Assembly: GCA_014529385.2 (NCBI GenBank)
Contig: CM043971.1
Coordinates: 99,235,985-99,299,984, forward strand
Reading direction: 5' to 3'
From: Adiantum capillus-veneris
Taxonomy: Eukaryota > Streptophyta > Polypodiopsida > Polypodiales > Pteridaceae
DNA: 64,000 bases
A program made the translations under genes and the position numbers. How positions within the stretch are numbered: position 1 is the first letter of the stretch; the number at the start of each line of letters is the position of its first letter. Below are positions 33,201-44,104 of this stretch, piece by piece. The notes beneath the pieces are model-generated. The model did no database searches and was not told the DNA's origin. It saw nothing but the letters and a program-made list of their open reading frames with translations.

Positions 33201-35330
33201 ATTAAAGTCATTTTGTCAGAGCTACCAACACTCATGCCTCCTTGTTGGGAGTACACATTCTTTGTTAGCTCTAGTGTTGGAAGGGAAACAATTGGTGCTG
33301 TGTTGCTACAACAAGATCCCCACAGTACAAGGATGCGACCCATCTACTTTGCTAGTAGGGTCATGAATGCTTTGGAGAGAGACTACACAGAAGCAGAACT
33401 CATGATGCTTTCTCTCATGTTTGCGGTGAGAAAGTTTAGATCCTACCTGCTACCAAAACCTTTTGTAATTCTCACTGCAGAGAATTTGTTCCCTTGGGTG
33501 TCATCTCAAATGAATCTTAGTACTAGGATCTCAAAGTGGATTATGGAGTTGCAAGAGTTTCAATACTCTTTCAAGGTGGAAGATAGTGTGCGTGCACAAT
33601 TGGCAGGGATTCTCACTTATAGGGTGCATGAAAAGGAGATTAAGGTGCCTGAAGTAAAGACCCTACCATTACCACCACCAAAAAGTATTCCTAATGCTTT
33701 TACCTTGTTCTTTGATGGAGCTTTTCGTCGAGCCACAGGAAAAGCAGGGGGAGGGCTAGTGTTGCTCAACCCAAGTGGAGAGGTGGTCACGAAAGAGAAG
33801 GTCAATCTACCAAGTTCAGCTAGCAACAATGAAGCAGAATACGACACACTAATTCATGGTTTGAAGATGTGCATTGGCCAAGGGATACAACGCCTCATGG
33901 TAAAGGGAGATGCACTTCTCATTGTTAAACAGATTTTAGGCATTTGGGCATGCAAGAATGAAAGCTTACGGACAAAAGTTCATGCCATTCGTAGATTGTT
34001 TAATCAATTTGAAGAAGTGCAACTATATCATATTCCTAGGAAACAGAATGAAGATGCCGATTTACTTGCACAACAAGTAGTTACATGTGTTGAGAAAGAA
34101 GTGCAGGTCATCATGGTGGCAGCAACTGTCAAGCAACCGAGATACCAGGGATTGGAGTCATTGGCTCCCATCATTGGCTACATTTTGGAGGGTGAGTTTC
34201 CACCAGACTTCACAAAAGCTCAGAAGAGGAGACTCATGAAGAAGGCAAGCACATATCTCTTCCTAGAAGGCTCCCTCTATCAAAGAGGGAGGGATCAAGT
34301 ATGCAGAAGAGTACCAACTATTGAGGAAATTCCAGCCATTCTAAAAGGTTTGCATGAAGAAGCATGTGGTGGTCATTTTGCCCAAGAATTAACTGTGAAG
34401 AAGATTTTGCTTGCGGGGTATGTTTGGCCAAGTTTTCATGTGGATGTCCAACATTGGTTTAAAAGTTGTCACAATTGTCAGGTAAATGGGAATAGAAGAT
34501 TGGTTTATGGTCCAAGGCAAATAGTGCTTGCAAATGGACCCTTTGAAAAGTGGGGCATTGATGCTATGGGTCCTCTGCCTAGGACAAAAAATGGTAAACT
34601 CTACATTCTAGTGGCTGTAGACTATATGACTAGGTGGGTGGAAGCACAAAGTGTGGCAAAGGTAAATGAGAGGACAGTGAGCAAATTCGTCTACACTCAC
34701 ATTTGTTGTAGATTTGGCACACCTTTGGAGATTGTTTCTGATAATGGTCCAGGGTTTAGAAAGGGATTGCTCACAGAAGTCTGTGAAGAACTTCACATTC
34801 TACATCGTCACAGTACACCCTACTATCCCCAATCAAATGGTTTGGTAGAAAAAGCTAATGGTGTCATTGCAGGCATCATTAGAAAGATGGTGAAAAACAA
34901 GACAAAGTTGTGGGATGATTTCTTGGATGGTGCCTTGTGGGCGTATCGAACCACATATAGGGAAGCCACGGAGTTCACACCATTTCACTTGGTCTATGGT
35001 CAAGAGGCTTTACAGCCAATTGAACTGAACATTCCAACAATGCGACTTCATGGCAAAGCAGCACAAGATGATCAAGAAGCATGGATGGATCGACTTCTTA
35101 CCTTAGCTGAGCTTGAGTGGAAAAGAGAAGCAGCATACGAGTGCTACAAGAGGAAAGCTACGCAGGCGAAGGAGAAGCTTGACAAGAAACTGAACGACAA
35201 AGGCATCAATGAAGGAGACCTTGTGCTAAGGTATGACAATCGACTCGATAATCGTTTTGATGCCAAGTTTGAAACTAGATGGCAAGGGCCATACATAGTC
35301 AAGAAGGCTTTCAATTCTAGTTACTATTAG
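30288..35330 (+). CDS. Gypsy I gag-pol polyprotein with dual RNase H
   Basis: A single frame of about 1,680 residues. Gag starts at ATG 30288 (MESQRQMSGYPLFFGEPRED). A CCHC knuckle CWNCGESGHGMYNC lies near 31020. The protease has VDGGAQICIM near 31670, with Gly where D-[S/T]-G-A is usual, and ends with FILGRPWL. RT spans about 32.3-33.05 kb with the catalytic FIDDF near 32835. The RT-linked RNase H follows. A second, archaeal-type RNase H at 33.69-34.08 kb has LFFDGAF, NNEAEYD and VKGDALL. The integrase has an HHCC zinc finger (near 34.35-34.48 kb) and a D,D,E core (GIDAMGPLP, SDNGPGF, NGLVEKAN). Two RNase H domains are the mark of Tat-lineage Gypsy elements. The frame ends at a TAG that interrupts an otherwise continuing C-terminus. 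Confidence 0.95.
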   Translation: MESQRQMSGYPLFFGEPREDAELFLANFKMSCRIKRIVTDQERVEMFEVVLRKDASTWFDSLPEEFKGNYTEVLNRFKKYFFDPQNTQKLWQDIVSHKQKDLDDYYLYKQEFLRLWALWIRNVANPGDGAEFLKKERFIAGLFPDLKVKVEVGAPATFDAAETRAAEKYRKLKCLRGEVPIEGLRPKGKSQASTSRELPEVTVEVIEKLNESLSSLSIHLAQAVGPKGQAKKSEERDPRPRRVLQCWNCGESGHGMYNCPWPRGEPGRPNLNYPVMNAGEGAGQQPRLLQRPNGPRPPPQGVEGVPPLPDPNVHVVEVTNSNEVDMEANGIKRGRRKGKEKEGVTSQSDHGQGKKAKETKETKETKRTRRRINLQDFPLGHGMAPYNLLEDMRGKGPDISWPQFLALCPQVRRDLTRALSTRRKVKESVPVVKIAQAEMNEDITPVLDCYIKGRLVRKGLVDGGAQICIMTEGLMQRLGMHIHETPEIKVKMANNSKARCVGICKNVFVEAFGIKKAVDFYVMSTKGSGYPFILGRPWLMKMRALQDWESGKLICRNDNHKKVVFDMKEQRQEELHEESSQSETEEGWTDITSEEESSSSITEEESSIEVMGVRFKPSNQETSCQGLEEVGPQENEGVQDEGMLEGMLSTTLTKDEREEFKCVLRKFPRLFAKDYTDVRGVDVVQHKIELKPEATPKAQKLRRLGVIKEQALLKEVRKLLAAGFIYPVENSEWVSPVVVTPKKNGKWRVCVDYRPLNEATKRDHFPLPFQDEILNEVAGHEKYTVCDGYSGYFQIGIALEDQLKTTFITPWGCYAFRVMPFGLTNAPATFQRFMNMVFQAFFGKSIRVFIDDFCIYSSESLHLQRVEEGLKKLYDMGGQLNPDKCHIGEDEVILLGHKVSYKGIEVDPSKAKALIELPSPKNLKEVISFIQKVKYMSRFIHLASELLHPLQKLTQQVEFAWSDELEEYFCNIKVILSELPTLMPPCWEYTFFVSSSVGRETIGAVLLQQDPHSTRMRPIYFASRVMNALERDYTEAELMMLSLMFAVRKFRSYLLPKPFVILTAENLFPWVSSQMNLSTRISKWIMELQEFQYSFKVEDSVRAQLAGILTYRVHEKEIKVPEVKTLPLPPPKSIPNAFTLFFDGAFRRATGKAGGGLVLLNPSGEVVTKEKVNLPSSASNNEAEYDTLIHGLKMCIGQGIQRLMVKGDALLIVKQILGIWACKNESLRTKVHAIRRLFNQFEEVQLYHIPRKQNEDADLLAQQVVTCVEKEVQVIMVAATVKQPRYQGLESLAPIIGYILEGEFPPDFTKAQKRRLMKKASTYLFLEGSLYQRGRDQVCRRVPTIEEIPAILKGLHEEACGGHFAQELTVKKILLAGYVWPSFHVDVQHWFKSCHNCQVNGNRRLVYGPRQIVLANGPFEKWGIDAMGPLPRTKNGKLYILVAVDYMTRWVEAQSVAKVNERTVSKFVYTHICCRFGTPLEIVSDNGPGFRKGLLTEVCEELHILHRHSTPYYPQSNGLVEKANGVIAGIIRKMVKNKTKLWDDFLDGALWAYRTTYREATEFTPFHLVYGQEALQPIELNIPTMRLHGKAAQDDQEAWMDRLLTLAELEWKREAAYECYKRKATQAKEKLDKKLNDKGINEGDLVLRYDNRLDNRFDAKFETRWQGPYIVKKAFNSSYY

Positions 35331-35576
35331 CTTATGGACATGAATGGTAAAGAGCACTCAAGGAAGGTAAACGGGTATCGCTTGAAGCCCTATTTGAGTC
35401 GCCTTCTACCAAAGGATCTACCAAAGATCTGTCCAAAGGCCGCTGTCTCATGTAAGTATTGTTACATGAAGCATGAGTGTAACTCTAGCCAAAATTCTGA
35501 GGGGCCAAACAATGAAGATCTCGTCAAGGACTCTGAAGCACTCTCTTTGGAAAAGATGCTCTATGATGGTACATGA
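35331..35576 (+). pseudogene. C-terminal tail of Gypsy I polyprotein beyond a nonsense codon
   Basis: After SSYY-TAG the same frame continues with LMDMNGKEHSRKVNGYRLKP, the typical end of Gypsy integrases (G-x-E-x-x-R-x-V-N-G-x-R-L-x-P). The TAG at 35328 is therefore most likely a single base change in a formerly longer protein. About 80 residues would be lost, probably without harming the catalytic domains. Confidence 0.75.
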
Positions 35577-35590
35577 ATATACCATCATCC

Positions 35591-35600
35591 AGGGGGAGGG
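35591..35600 (+). other. Polypurine tract of Gypsy I
   Basis: AGGGGGAGGG lies four bases before the 3' LTR, the expected place for plus-strand DNA priming. Confidence 0.8.
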
Positions 35601-35604
35601 CTAT

Positions 35605-37213
35605 TGATAGCCGTTTTTCGGCTCTTTGTAATTGCCACAATGAGTTACCTCACCCTACCAAAATCACACAAACACTGTGGCTATCCCTACCATTTCACTG
35701 TACATAGGCGTGCGTGAGTCACGGGACTTTTCCCATATCTTCTTCAAAAACCCTCAATTAGCTAGTCATTGGGCTAGTTGAGCCAAAAAAATAAAAAAAA
35801 TAAAAAAATAAAAGTATATTATGGCCTCTTTGTGTGTAAATATTTCATTGTATATATGGCCTAAATATAGGGATTTTTTATAATTATTTTGGTATTTTAT
35901 TTAAATATTTCTACTTAGGTGTGTGTTTTATTAAACCTATGTACACCTTCTTTCATCCTCTTACACCATAATTATATTTTTTGCCAATATGTACATACTC
36001 TAACCTCATATTTTTCCTTTATACAAATCACTCCCACATTTTCACCCTCACCCTCGTGAAAACAAAAAATTGATTTCTACTCATTGGTTACTTTTATTAT
36101 ATTATTTACTTGCATACCTTTTCCTCTTTCACCCAAAATAATTCAAGGAGGGACCATATCATATGATTCCAATATCTTTCCATATCCATAACTCCTCCAT
36201 ATTTTTATTATTTTTACTCATTATTCTAACACCATGTGCTCATTGAGCTAAAGTCCATGAATAGTCCATACACTAGTCCCACCATGTATATATTTCTTAT
36301 TTCACCAATAATCCTCCTCCATGCATGGGTCAAGGGCAACTTGAATGCCTTGTATTATAATATGACAAAGGAGGGGCTCACTCTTGGATGCATTGTCCAA
36401 ATTCAACAAAGGAGGGGGCCACTAAAAGACTTTTGCAGGCATAAAAAACAGGCTTTTTGGTGAGAATTTTGGCACCTATCTCCACTCCGAATTTGAAGCG
36501 GTGGTCAAAAGAGAAAATGTAGCCCACGCTCTGAATAATCACCTCAAATTTTTTCATGATTTTTGGAGCTACCAGCGATGAGCTATGATTTTTTGAGTGG
36601 ACCCCAGTTTGCCCACTTTTCTCACAAGTAGCCCTTAGTCTTCTCTCACCCTTCCACACACCTACTCACTCTTACACATCCCTCCCTCTCCTTCCCTCAC
36701 TCAAACCTGCAATTTCCATGGCTTCTCCCACCCTCTTCACCATTACCCTTCTCTTTCATCCCTATAGTTCTTTTATGAACCTCTACATACATACACCCTC
36801 TCCATGTCTCTCTCTATTGCTGCTATGTTACAATTTCATTTACCTCTCCTAAAATATCTAAAATTCAGCATCTTAACCATGATAACTTCTGCAAATTGAG
36901 GATTTTTCATCAACAAATCCTCTTTTCATCGTGGTGGTCAACCGTGGCGGCGGCGTAAAGAAGCGAAGAAGAAGAAGAAGACCAACGGTCATTTTTTCCA
37001 CAATCTACACAAGGGTGAGTTCAAGCTTCTTAAAAGCTTCACCATCTCAATGATTCTCTTTTAATTCACCCCTCTTCCTTCATCAAATCAACTCACTCTA
37101 CCCATTGTAAATGTAACATTAACTTTCTAGTGATTACTAACGACTAACATACTAACACAAAATAGCATTGACCTAACCATAAAAGACACCTCACCTCAAG
37201 ACATGTATAGTAA

Positions 37214-37264
<51 letters not shown>

Positions 37265-38289
37265 CCCTTCCTTAAAACTTACTTTCACCTTCTCTACCAT
37301 CAATAATGCTCTCTTTTGAGCCCACACCCATGACTCAAGCAGACAAAGAAGGCCCGCAATGTTTTGATATTCAAAAAAATCATAATCCTGATTTGTTAGC
37401 TTGTAAATTAGGATTTTCAATAATCTTAATGAGGGGTCTCCAACCTATAAATAGGCCCCTCTCCTTCTTGTAAAACACCCTCCAATATCTCACATAGCAC
37501 CCCAACACTCTATGCGTGAGGAGAGACTTAGGTGTAGCAACCACTTGTGAGCTTCACTCTTGGTGTGAGAGAAGCCTTCAAGCTACACATTGCAAGTGAG
37601 AGAGCGTGAGTTCCACAAATCTCAAAACCACTATTGTATATGCTCCTTCATCATCAATAAATTGAGGTTTGGTGCATCAGAGGAGTGATTCGACGTTCAA
37701 ATCTTCGTCCTTCCATTTGTGCAATACGGTTTGGTGAATTCAAGGTGACTTGTGTATTTGAGTTTTATCGGTTGATCTTGATTTTAGAAAGTGTTTTAGT
37801 GTGTTTTTCATTGCCAGTTTTGTGTCCATTGTAAGAGGGTATTGTGGTGAGAGGTCTCCCACACCCTAAGACAGTGTGTGTGTGTTTTGGCAATGTTTAG
37901 CAATCACTAAGCATTGAGTGAGTTTATACAAGTTCTACGATAGCATCATAACGAACCATCTCCATTTGCAAGTCACAAATACGGTATTACGCAAGATCCT
38001 TTTCTCTCTCTCTTCCCTTTGCTCTAGCTCTCTCTGGTCCAGTTTGTGTGTGTCTTGGTGTGAGGTTGTTTGTGTGTGTTGTGTGGTGCATCTTCTTGGT
38101 TGTGCCAAAATCTCTCTTGCGTCCTAGTTCGCATACCATAACTAGGTGGTGCCCCTATCTTGTTTGGGTTTGGCTGTGGGTTTGTTGTTGTGTTGTGCTT
38201 GTGGTTGCCCCAGCCCCAATTGAGCAGCACGGGAGCCTTGAGGGGTGTTTAGAGGTCGCCTCTCTTGTTGCCCGCCCCAGACCGCCTCA
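35605..38289 (+). repeat. Gypsy I 3' LTR (2.69 kb)
   Basis: It is essentially identical to the 5' LTR. Differences noticed are T/G in ACTGTGTC versus ACTGTGGC, G/A in CAGCGGTGAG versus CAGCGATGAG, G/A in ACATTGACTT versus ACATTAACTT, and length of the CT tract. Confidence 0.95.
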
Positions 38290-38327
38290 GTATCTAACAA
38301 ATCTTTCTTTTTATTCCTTCTTGCAGG

Positions 38328-38434
38328 ATCTTACAAAGGATACTACTAGATGGAGCTCAATCAATAGAGATTTTGATATTTTTGCTCAAAATAATGAAGC
38401 AGTCACCTACATTATTTGTTTATCAATTTCTTGA
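38328..38434 (+). other. Candidate last exon downstream of Gypsy I insertion
   Basis: A good acceptor (TTTTTATTCCTTCTTGCAG) ends at 38327, starting 20 bp right of the Gypsy I target site. A short frame (DLTKDTTRWSSINRDFDIFA) follows and ends at TGA 38432. It may be the 3' exon of the FCP1-like gene, separated from its upstream part by the retrotransposon. No in-frame donor exists before the FCP1-like stop, so it may be a 3' UTR exon. Confidence 0.35.
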
Positions 38435-38439
38435 GAGAC

Positions 38440-39210
38440 TTTATTTTAGTTTGTAATCATCAAATGAAATGAAAAGTATCCTTCTTATTAAGATTGTTGA
38501 TCTTTTTCTTGTTCAAACCTTTCAATTGTGATTTATAGTTTTGTTAGCATGAGATTGTGCTTTTTTAGTTTGAAAAAAACTGTCAAAGATCCAAGTCTTT
38601 TTGGCTTTACTTAAGTTATTAATTGTGAAAGATCCAAGTCTTTTTGCTTTACTTAAGTTATTGATTGCCTATGTAATAGTCCTTAAACCAATATCGGATG
38701 GCTTTCTTGCTCCCATGTCTCACATTGGTTTTTAGGTAAGACAAGTGGTGACCTTGAAAGTATGGTCTCATATCTCGATCAAGTGAAGAGACATGAAGCT
38801 TAAATATCACTATTATGTATCTAGTGTTAAACTCCATCGAGACAAAGACTAGATAGCCAAATTGCAGTCGAGTTTAAGTGAAAAATCCATTTGAGCTAAG
38901 GTAAAACTTATAGTGCCTCATTTTTCTAGGATTCTACCCCATCAAGGAAGTTAGAATCTAGCACAAACCAATTAAGACTCTTTTAGAGCCTAGATAGGAC
39001 AATTCGTGGAACTTATGAAACTTATTATTGAGTTAGAGTCTAGTTTAGATAAGCAAAAGATCTTCAAACCAGCACTTGACTTTCTTACTATTCAATATTC
39101 AAAGTCCCTTGAGGCTAACAAATTACATACCCACTTGTAACCTAACTAATGAGTAATTATATAGATCTAAGCAAGTATATATAATGAGTCTTCAAACTAA
39201 TAATCCAAGG
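38440..39210. other. Unique spacer, no gene seen
   Basis: AT-rich sequence with one degenerate plus-strand satellite core (ACAAGTGGTGACC near 38740) and a short direct repeat (GATCCAAGTCTTTTTG at about 38589 and 38629). No coding frame is supportable. Confidence 0.4.
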
Positions 39211-40042
39211 GAAGAGAGTAGCAAGGTCCACTACTTGTCCAAGCTCAGCTCTAGACAACATAGAAAGATGCTAGTTCTACTAATTGTCTAATTATAGGCA
39301 TGGAGAAATGATAGAAGGTTGACCACTTGTCCAACCTATCATCTCTAGTAAGATGGGAGGTTTGGCCTTAAGATTCACCATGTAACCAACCTATACATCA
39401 TTGTATTATGAAGAGTAAAAAAGAAAAGCTCCACCACTTGTCCAAGCTAGTTCTAAAATCCACATGGAGATAAGCAAGCTCCACCATTTGTCGAATCTCT
39501 CTTCCATTAAAACATGAAAAAACTCATCTATGTTGTATAGGGGGACTTTTTTCCAAGGTCCACCACTTGTCCAAGCTAGGATCCCTAGTAGCACGAGTGG
39601 TTTGGTCTCAAGATACACCACTTGTACACTCTATGTCATTATATTAAGAAGAACTATGTATTAAGGTCCACCACTTGTCCAACCTATAAGGTTATATCTT
39701 AAATGGTATCCTTTCTCACCACTTGAAATGCCCATGATATGTTTTACACGGGGGTTTCATTCCAAGGTCCACCACTTGTCCAAGCTAACTCTATTCAAAC
39801 ATAGAGAGAAGCAAAGGTCCACCACTTGTCCAAGCTAACTCTATTCAAACATAGAGAGAAGCAAAGGTTCACCACTTGTCAAAGCTAGGCTCCGTTGAAG
39901 TATGGAGAGAAGTAACCTCCATCATTTTTCCAAGATAGGTGCCATTCAAACATGGAAAGAATCAAGATCTACCATGTCTCCGAGATTCTAGGCTCCATTG
40001 AAACACCCTAAAACCATGATATTTTGTACATGGGGTGTTTAC
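39211..40042 (-). repeat. Satellite block IV, inverted orientation
   Basis: The same family appears as its complement (GGTCCACCACTTGTCCAA), at least seven times, with the linking sequence of the 440 bp unit also recognisable (ATTAAGAAGAACTATG; CATGATATTTTGTACATGGGG). It ends abruptly at 40042 against a Copia reverse transcriptase. It is the only inverted block in the window. Confidence 0.9.
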
Positions 40043-41932
40043 ACGTTGCCTGTCTCTCTTGATGTGCATACCAAGAAAGTGATTGGCATTTCCCAAATCT
40101 TTCATGGAAAATTGAGTGCTTAGCTTCATTTTCAGCTGATTGATCTCATCAATTGATTTGCCTGCAATAAGTATATCATCTACATACAAGATCAAGATGA
40201 TTAAAGAACCCTCATTCAATCTCTTTGTGTATAATCAGTGATCCTCTTGACTTCTTATATGTAACCCTGAGACTGCATGAAGTTGTCAAATTTTTGATAC
40301 CATGGCCTTGAACCATGCTCAAGGCCATATAGTGCCTTTTTAAGTCTACAAACCAATTCTACCCTTATTGGCTTTTGAGTTTCACATACAAAAGCCTCTG
40401 ATTGTTTCATGTAGACATCCTCATCTAGATCCCTGTAAAGAAATGATGTGCTTACGTCCATTTGGACAAGTTTCATGTCCTAGATAGCAACCAAGCCAAG
40501 CACAGTGCAAAGTGTAGTCATTCTGACAATTGGAGAGAAAATCTCATTGAAATCCACATCTTTTTGCTGTTTGAAACCCTTGGTAACTAGACGAGCCTTG
40601 TACCTAGACTCGGGATCTTCCAATGTATACTTCTTTTTGTATATCCACTTGCAAGGTAAAACATGTTTTCTTTTGGTAATTCAACAAAATCCTATGTCTC
40701 ATTAGCCACAATCAAATTTTATTTTGATTTCATAGCTTGCTCCCACTTAACGCTATCGTTCATTTGTATAGCTTCTTTGTAGTAGGTTGGCTCTCCACTG
40801 TCAGTGACAAAAATGTGGTGTATACCCATCTCAAACTGCTCGGGTGCACGTGATACTCTTACAGAGCGTCTCAGTGCCTGACTGCTGAACTCTAATCTCT
40901 CCAAGGAAATATTTGTATCTTGCACTTGAGGATTAGGTGCAACATTACTGAATTGAGTTGGTTTGGAGGCTACATCCTCAAAACGAACGTGTCTGTACTC
41001 AACTTCTTTAATGGGCTTCTTGTGCATTTTTGATTCATTGAAGATCATGTGTGAGGGAGCTACGAATGACTTTGTTGGATTCTGGGTGCCAGAGACGATA
41101 GCCCATCTCTCCATTTGGACCATAGCCAATAAAAATGCATTTGTGTGACCTGGGATCTAACTTGCAACGAAGTTCTTTGGGCACATGTGCATATGCCTCA
41201 CATCCAAATACACGTAAATGCCCATAGGTTGGCGTTTTTTGAGTCCATAATTCCTCTAGAATTTTGAAATTTAAAGAAGAACTAGGTGACCTGTTGATGA
41301 TGTGCACTGCTGTTATAACAACGTCCTCCCAAAACTTTGGAGTAAGCTTTGCCATAGACTCTCGTAGAGATAACTCGCTCTTAAATCGTGCGATTCATTC
41401 TTTTAGCTATCCCATTTTGTGCAGGTGTGTATGGAGCAGTAAACTGCTGACGAATGCCTCTTCGATTGCAAAAATCCTTGAACTCGTGGAGACGTATTCT
41501 CCACCATTGTCCGTTCAAAAAGCTTTGAGCTTTTTTCCTGATTGGTTCTCAACCATGACGAGGAATTTTTGGAACATAAAAAAGACCTCTTCCTTAAGCT
41601 TGAGGAGATACACCCACAACTTTCTGGTAGAACCCTCTATGAACGTGAGAAAGTAGTTTGCCCCCCTAGAGTTTTATGTGGCATTGGGCCACACAAATCA
41701 CTGGGCACTAAGTCTAGGGGTTTGCCTAGTTTGTTGTTCAATGGTGAAGATGTCAACCTAGTCTATTTTCCGTATAGACAATGCTCACACAATGGTAAGT
41801 CTGTGTAATCTAACACAGTAAAGTAGCCAAAACACTGAAGTGTTTTCATTCCCTTTTGGCTAATATACCCTAGTCGGCTATGCCACAACTCAGTAGACGG
41901 CATCTCGACAACATAGATAGAGTGTTCATCAA
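40043..41932 (-). pseudogene. Copia element B, part 2: GAG-pre-integrase, integrase and truncated RT
   Basis: Minus-strand order from 41932 downward: GAG-pre-integrase (ELWHSRLGYISQKGM, EHCLYGK), degraded integrase core, then the C-terminal part at 41355-41035 (LRVFGCEAYAHVPKELRCKL, HKCIFIGYG). RT follows with VQMDVSTSFL, VCRLKKALYGL and the catalytic ILYVDDILIAG near 40200. RT is cut off after GMHIKRD by the satellite at 40042. Frames are broken many times. Part 1 of this element lies beyond Gypsy III at 50354-51920. Confidence 0.85.
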
Positions 41933-42835
41933 TGCTAACTGAGTCAACGTCAGTTAACAGAAGCTGCTAAAGATTGAAGACGTATGGATGCACATCGATC
42001 ATTAATACGAAGAAGCAATAAAGATTGGAGTTACACATTTTCCATGTTTTCTCAAAATGGTCACATATTGTAAATTCCCGATTTATTTCAAGCCATTCTA
42101 ATATTTTAATATGTTACGGGCTCAATGAGAGTTTCAAGCTATAAATAATAGGTCAGTTATTGTTCCTAGGTTGAAGATTCAGTAAGTGGTGGAGCCCTAA
42201 AGGGCTTAGACGCCCGGACATTGCATCTTTTTACCCTAGGTATATAAGGCAATGTGTAAAAGAAATTAGGGTTCTCAAGTCATTTGTTGAGAGCTCTTTA
42301 GGTGTGTGGCTATGGAGTCCTTGAGCTTCTCCTTGCTCATGAGACTTTATTAACACTAATCAATGACTCATTCTCTTTCACTATGACGCTCTCATGCTTC
42401 TTATGATTTCCTATGATGCTTAGATAAGCTAGATCTTAACTAATTAGTGGTTAATCCCTCTCTAATCTTGTGTGATTGCCCTCTTTTGCTTGTGTGTGCA
42501 TGTAGGTTTGGTTGGAGTGTGGTGCTCGATAGATTTATGTGTGTGTGCTTGCGATTAATGTGTTGCATGATAGGATTAGTGTTGTGTGCGTCTTGTAATC
42601 GCATTGTCTGTGAGTGGGTTGATTGGAGGTGAAGAGAAGTGGATGTGGAGATTTCCCTTCATTGTGGTTTAGCTCCTCCATAGACCGAGAAGCTCACCTC
42701 ATAGAGTTAACCATTTGTGTTGCCACGATTAGCTCACTAACCGTGTGAGTGTTTCCATGCCCTAGCCGGGTAGCTCATCCCTCCATATTGACAATTTTGT
42801 TGCTCATTGGAGCTAGTGCAAGGATGGAACCCCCA
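41933..42835 (+). repeat. Element III 5' LTR (903 bp)
   Basis: It is bounded by TGCTAACTGAG and GGAACCCCCA. A TATATAAG box lies at 42241-42248, with the matching site of the other LTR at 49743. Confidence 0.85.
42241..42248 (+). promoter_or_regulatory. TATA box of element III 5' LTR
   Basis: TATATAAG follows CCCTAGG and is conserved in position and sequence in the right LTR. Confidence 0.55.
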
Positions 42836-42840
42836 ACATT

Positions 42841-42858
42841 TGGCACCGTTGCCAGGGA
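42841..42858 (+). other. Primer binding site of element III
   Basis: TGGCACCGTTGCCAGGGA starts five bases after the LTR end. It resembles the TGGCGCCGTTGCCGGGGA site of Asp-tRNA-primed plant Gypsy elements. Confidence 0.75.
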
Positions 42859-44104
42859 CAATGGCTTACGCTAGTGTAATTGTGGCATAATCGAATGCGT
42901 TCCCTCACTAATTTCACTACTAAATTCACAGGTGTTCATGTTTTTGTGGATTTTGGATGTGTGTGCATGAAGCAATGTGTTCATAATTCTCTAATGTGTG
43001 ACCGTATCTTGCCAATTGTGTGTTTACACACTAGCCCCTTGCTAGTTTGACTAATTTTTGCTAGCTTACTAATGTGCTATGAAGGATTGGAGCATTCGAC
43101 TATTCAATTGATCTTCAATGGAAAGGTAATTAAGGTGGTATTCTCAACCTCCCTAGAATCTAACGATCTATAGAATTGTATAGAGATCCCACCATGATGC
43201 AATGTAATGTTGATGCAATGCTATGTTGGATTGAAAATTTTGTGATTATTCATTTTCACGCCGTCGTAATGCCGAAATTTTTAAGATCTGGTGGCGCATG
43301 AATTTGACAAGTTTCAATTGCTAATTGATGAGTGTGTGTTGCTAATTGGGTGCCTAATTGAGTTAATTGCATGACTGGATGGTCAATTCAAGTGTGTGTG
43401 CATTCTAATTGAGTGTGTGTATGCCTAATTTTAGGTATGTGTGCATTATTTTGTCCATGTTTGTGCACCTAAGAATCAATGTGTGCTTAATGGTTTTTCA
43501 ATTGTGATGATTGATTTGTGTTGTGGTCATGCCCAACTAATGATTTGTGAATTCACATTGTAAACTCGATAAGTTTAATCCTTTTGTGTGCACACCTAAA
43601 GATTGGCAAAAACTGTCAATTTTATTAGTGTGTGTGCGTGCCTAAAAAGTATTAAATTTACATGATTGATTCGAATTTTGATTGCAAATTGGATGTGTGT
43701 AATGATTAATTTCTGCATTTTTGTGCTCAAAACAGGGATTTACACATTTCAATTGTGTCAAATTTTGACCTAAATTTGTCGACGATGATTCTGTCGGTTT
43801 AATTGCCTAGTCTTGATTTTATTGATGAAATTGTTTGGCAATTGAATTGATGTGATTTGTGTAATTTTATTTGGCTGCACTATTCCTCAATATGTGAAGA
43901 ATTTGTAGAAAATTTTTGGGTATTTTTTGGATAATTGTTGTATGTTTTTGCAATTTTTGCATAAATATTCGTTTAATTCCAAAAAAATTGATATTTTGCA
44001 ACCTTTACGAGCTATTTTGTGGGTGCGTATTTATGGCATCATTTTGTTCACATTTGCGTCTTTCGTGATAAAATTTTGACCATTTTACTATTTTTGGGAG
44101 CCAG
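42859..44104 (+). other. Untranslated leader of element III
   Basis: T- and GTGTG-rich sequence between the primer site and first ORF. No coding frame longer than about 60 codons, and no homology to the Gypsy I leader ORFs. Confidence 0.5.

Larger units (their letters stand above)
26990..38289 (+). mobile_element. Gypsy I: near-intact Tat-like LTR retrotransposon (11.3 kb)
   Basis: Two long LTRs (26990-29672 and 35605-38289), each TG...CA, enclose a primer-binding candidate, two leader ORFs, one large gag-pol frame and a polypurine tract. GTAT stands directly left of the first LTR and directly right of the second, consistent with a target-site duplication (4 bp seen; 5 is usual). I found only about three substitutions between the LTRs besides microsatellite length change, so insertion was recent. 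It sits between the FCP1-like gene and a spliced-looking exon at 38328, probably inside an intron or 3' region of that gene. Confidence 0.95.
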
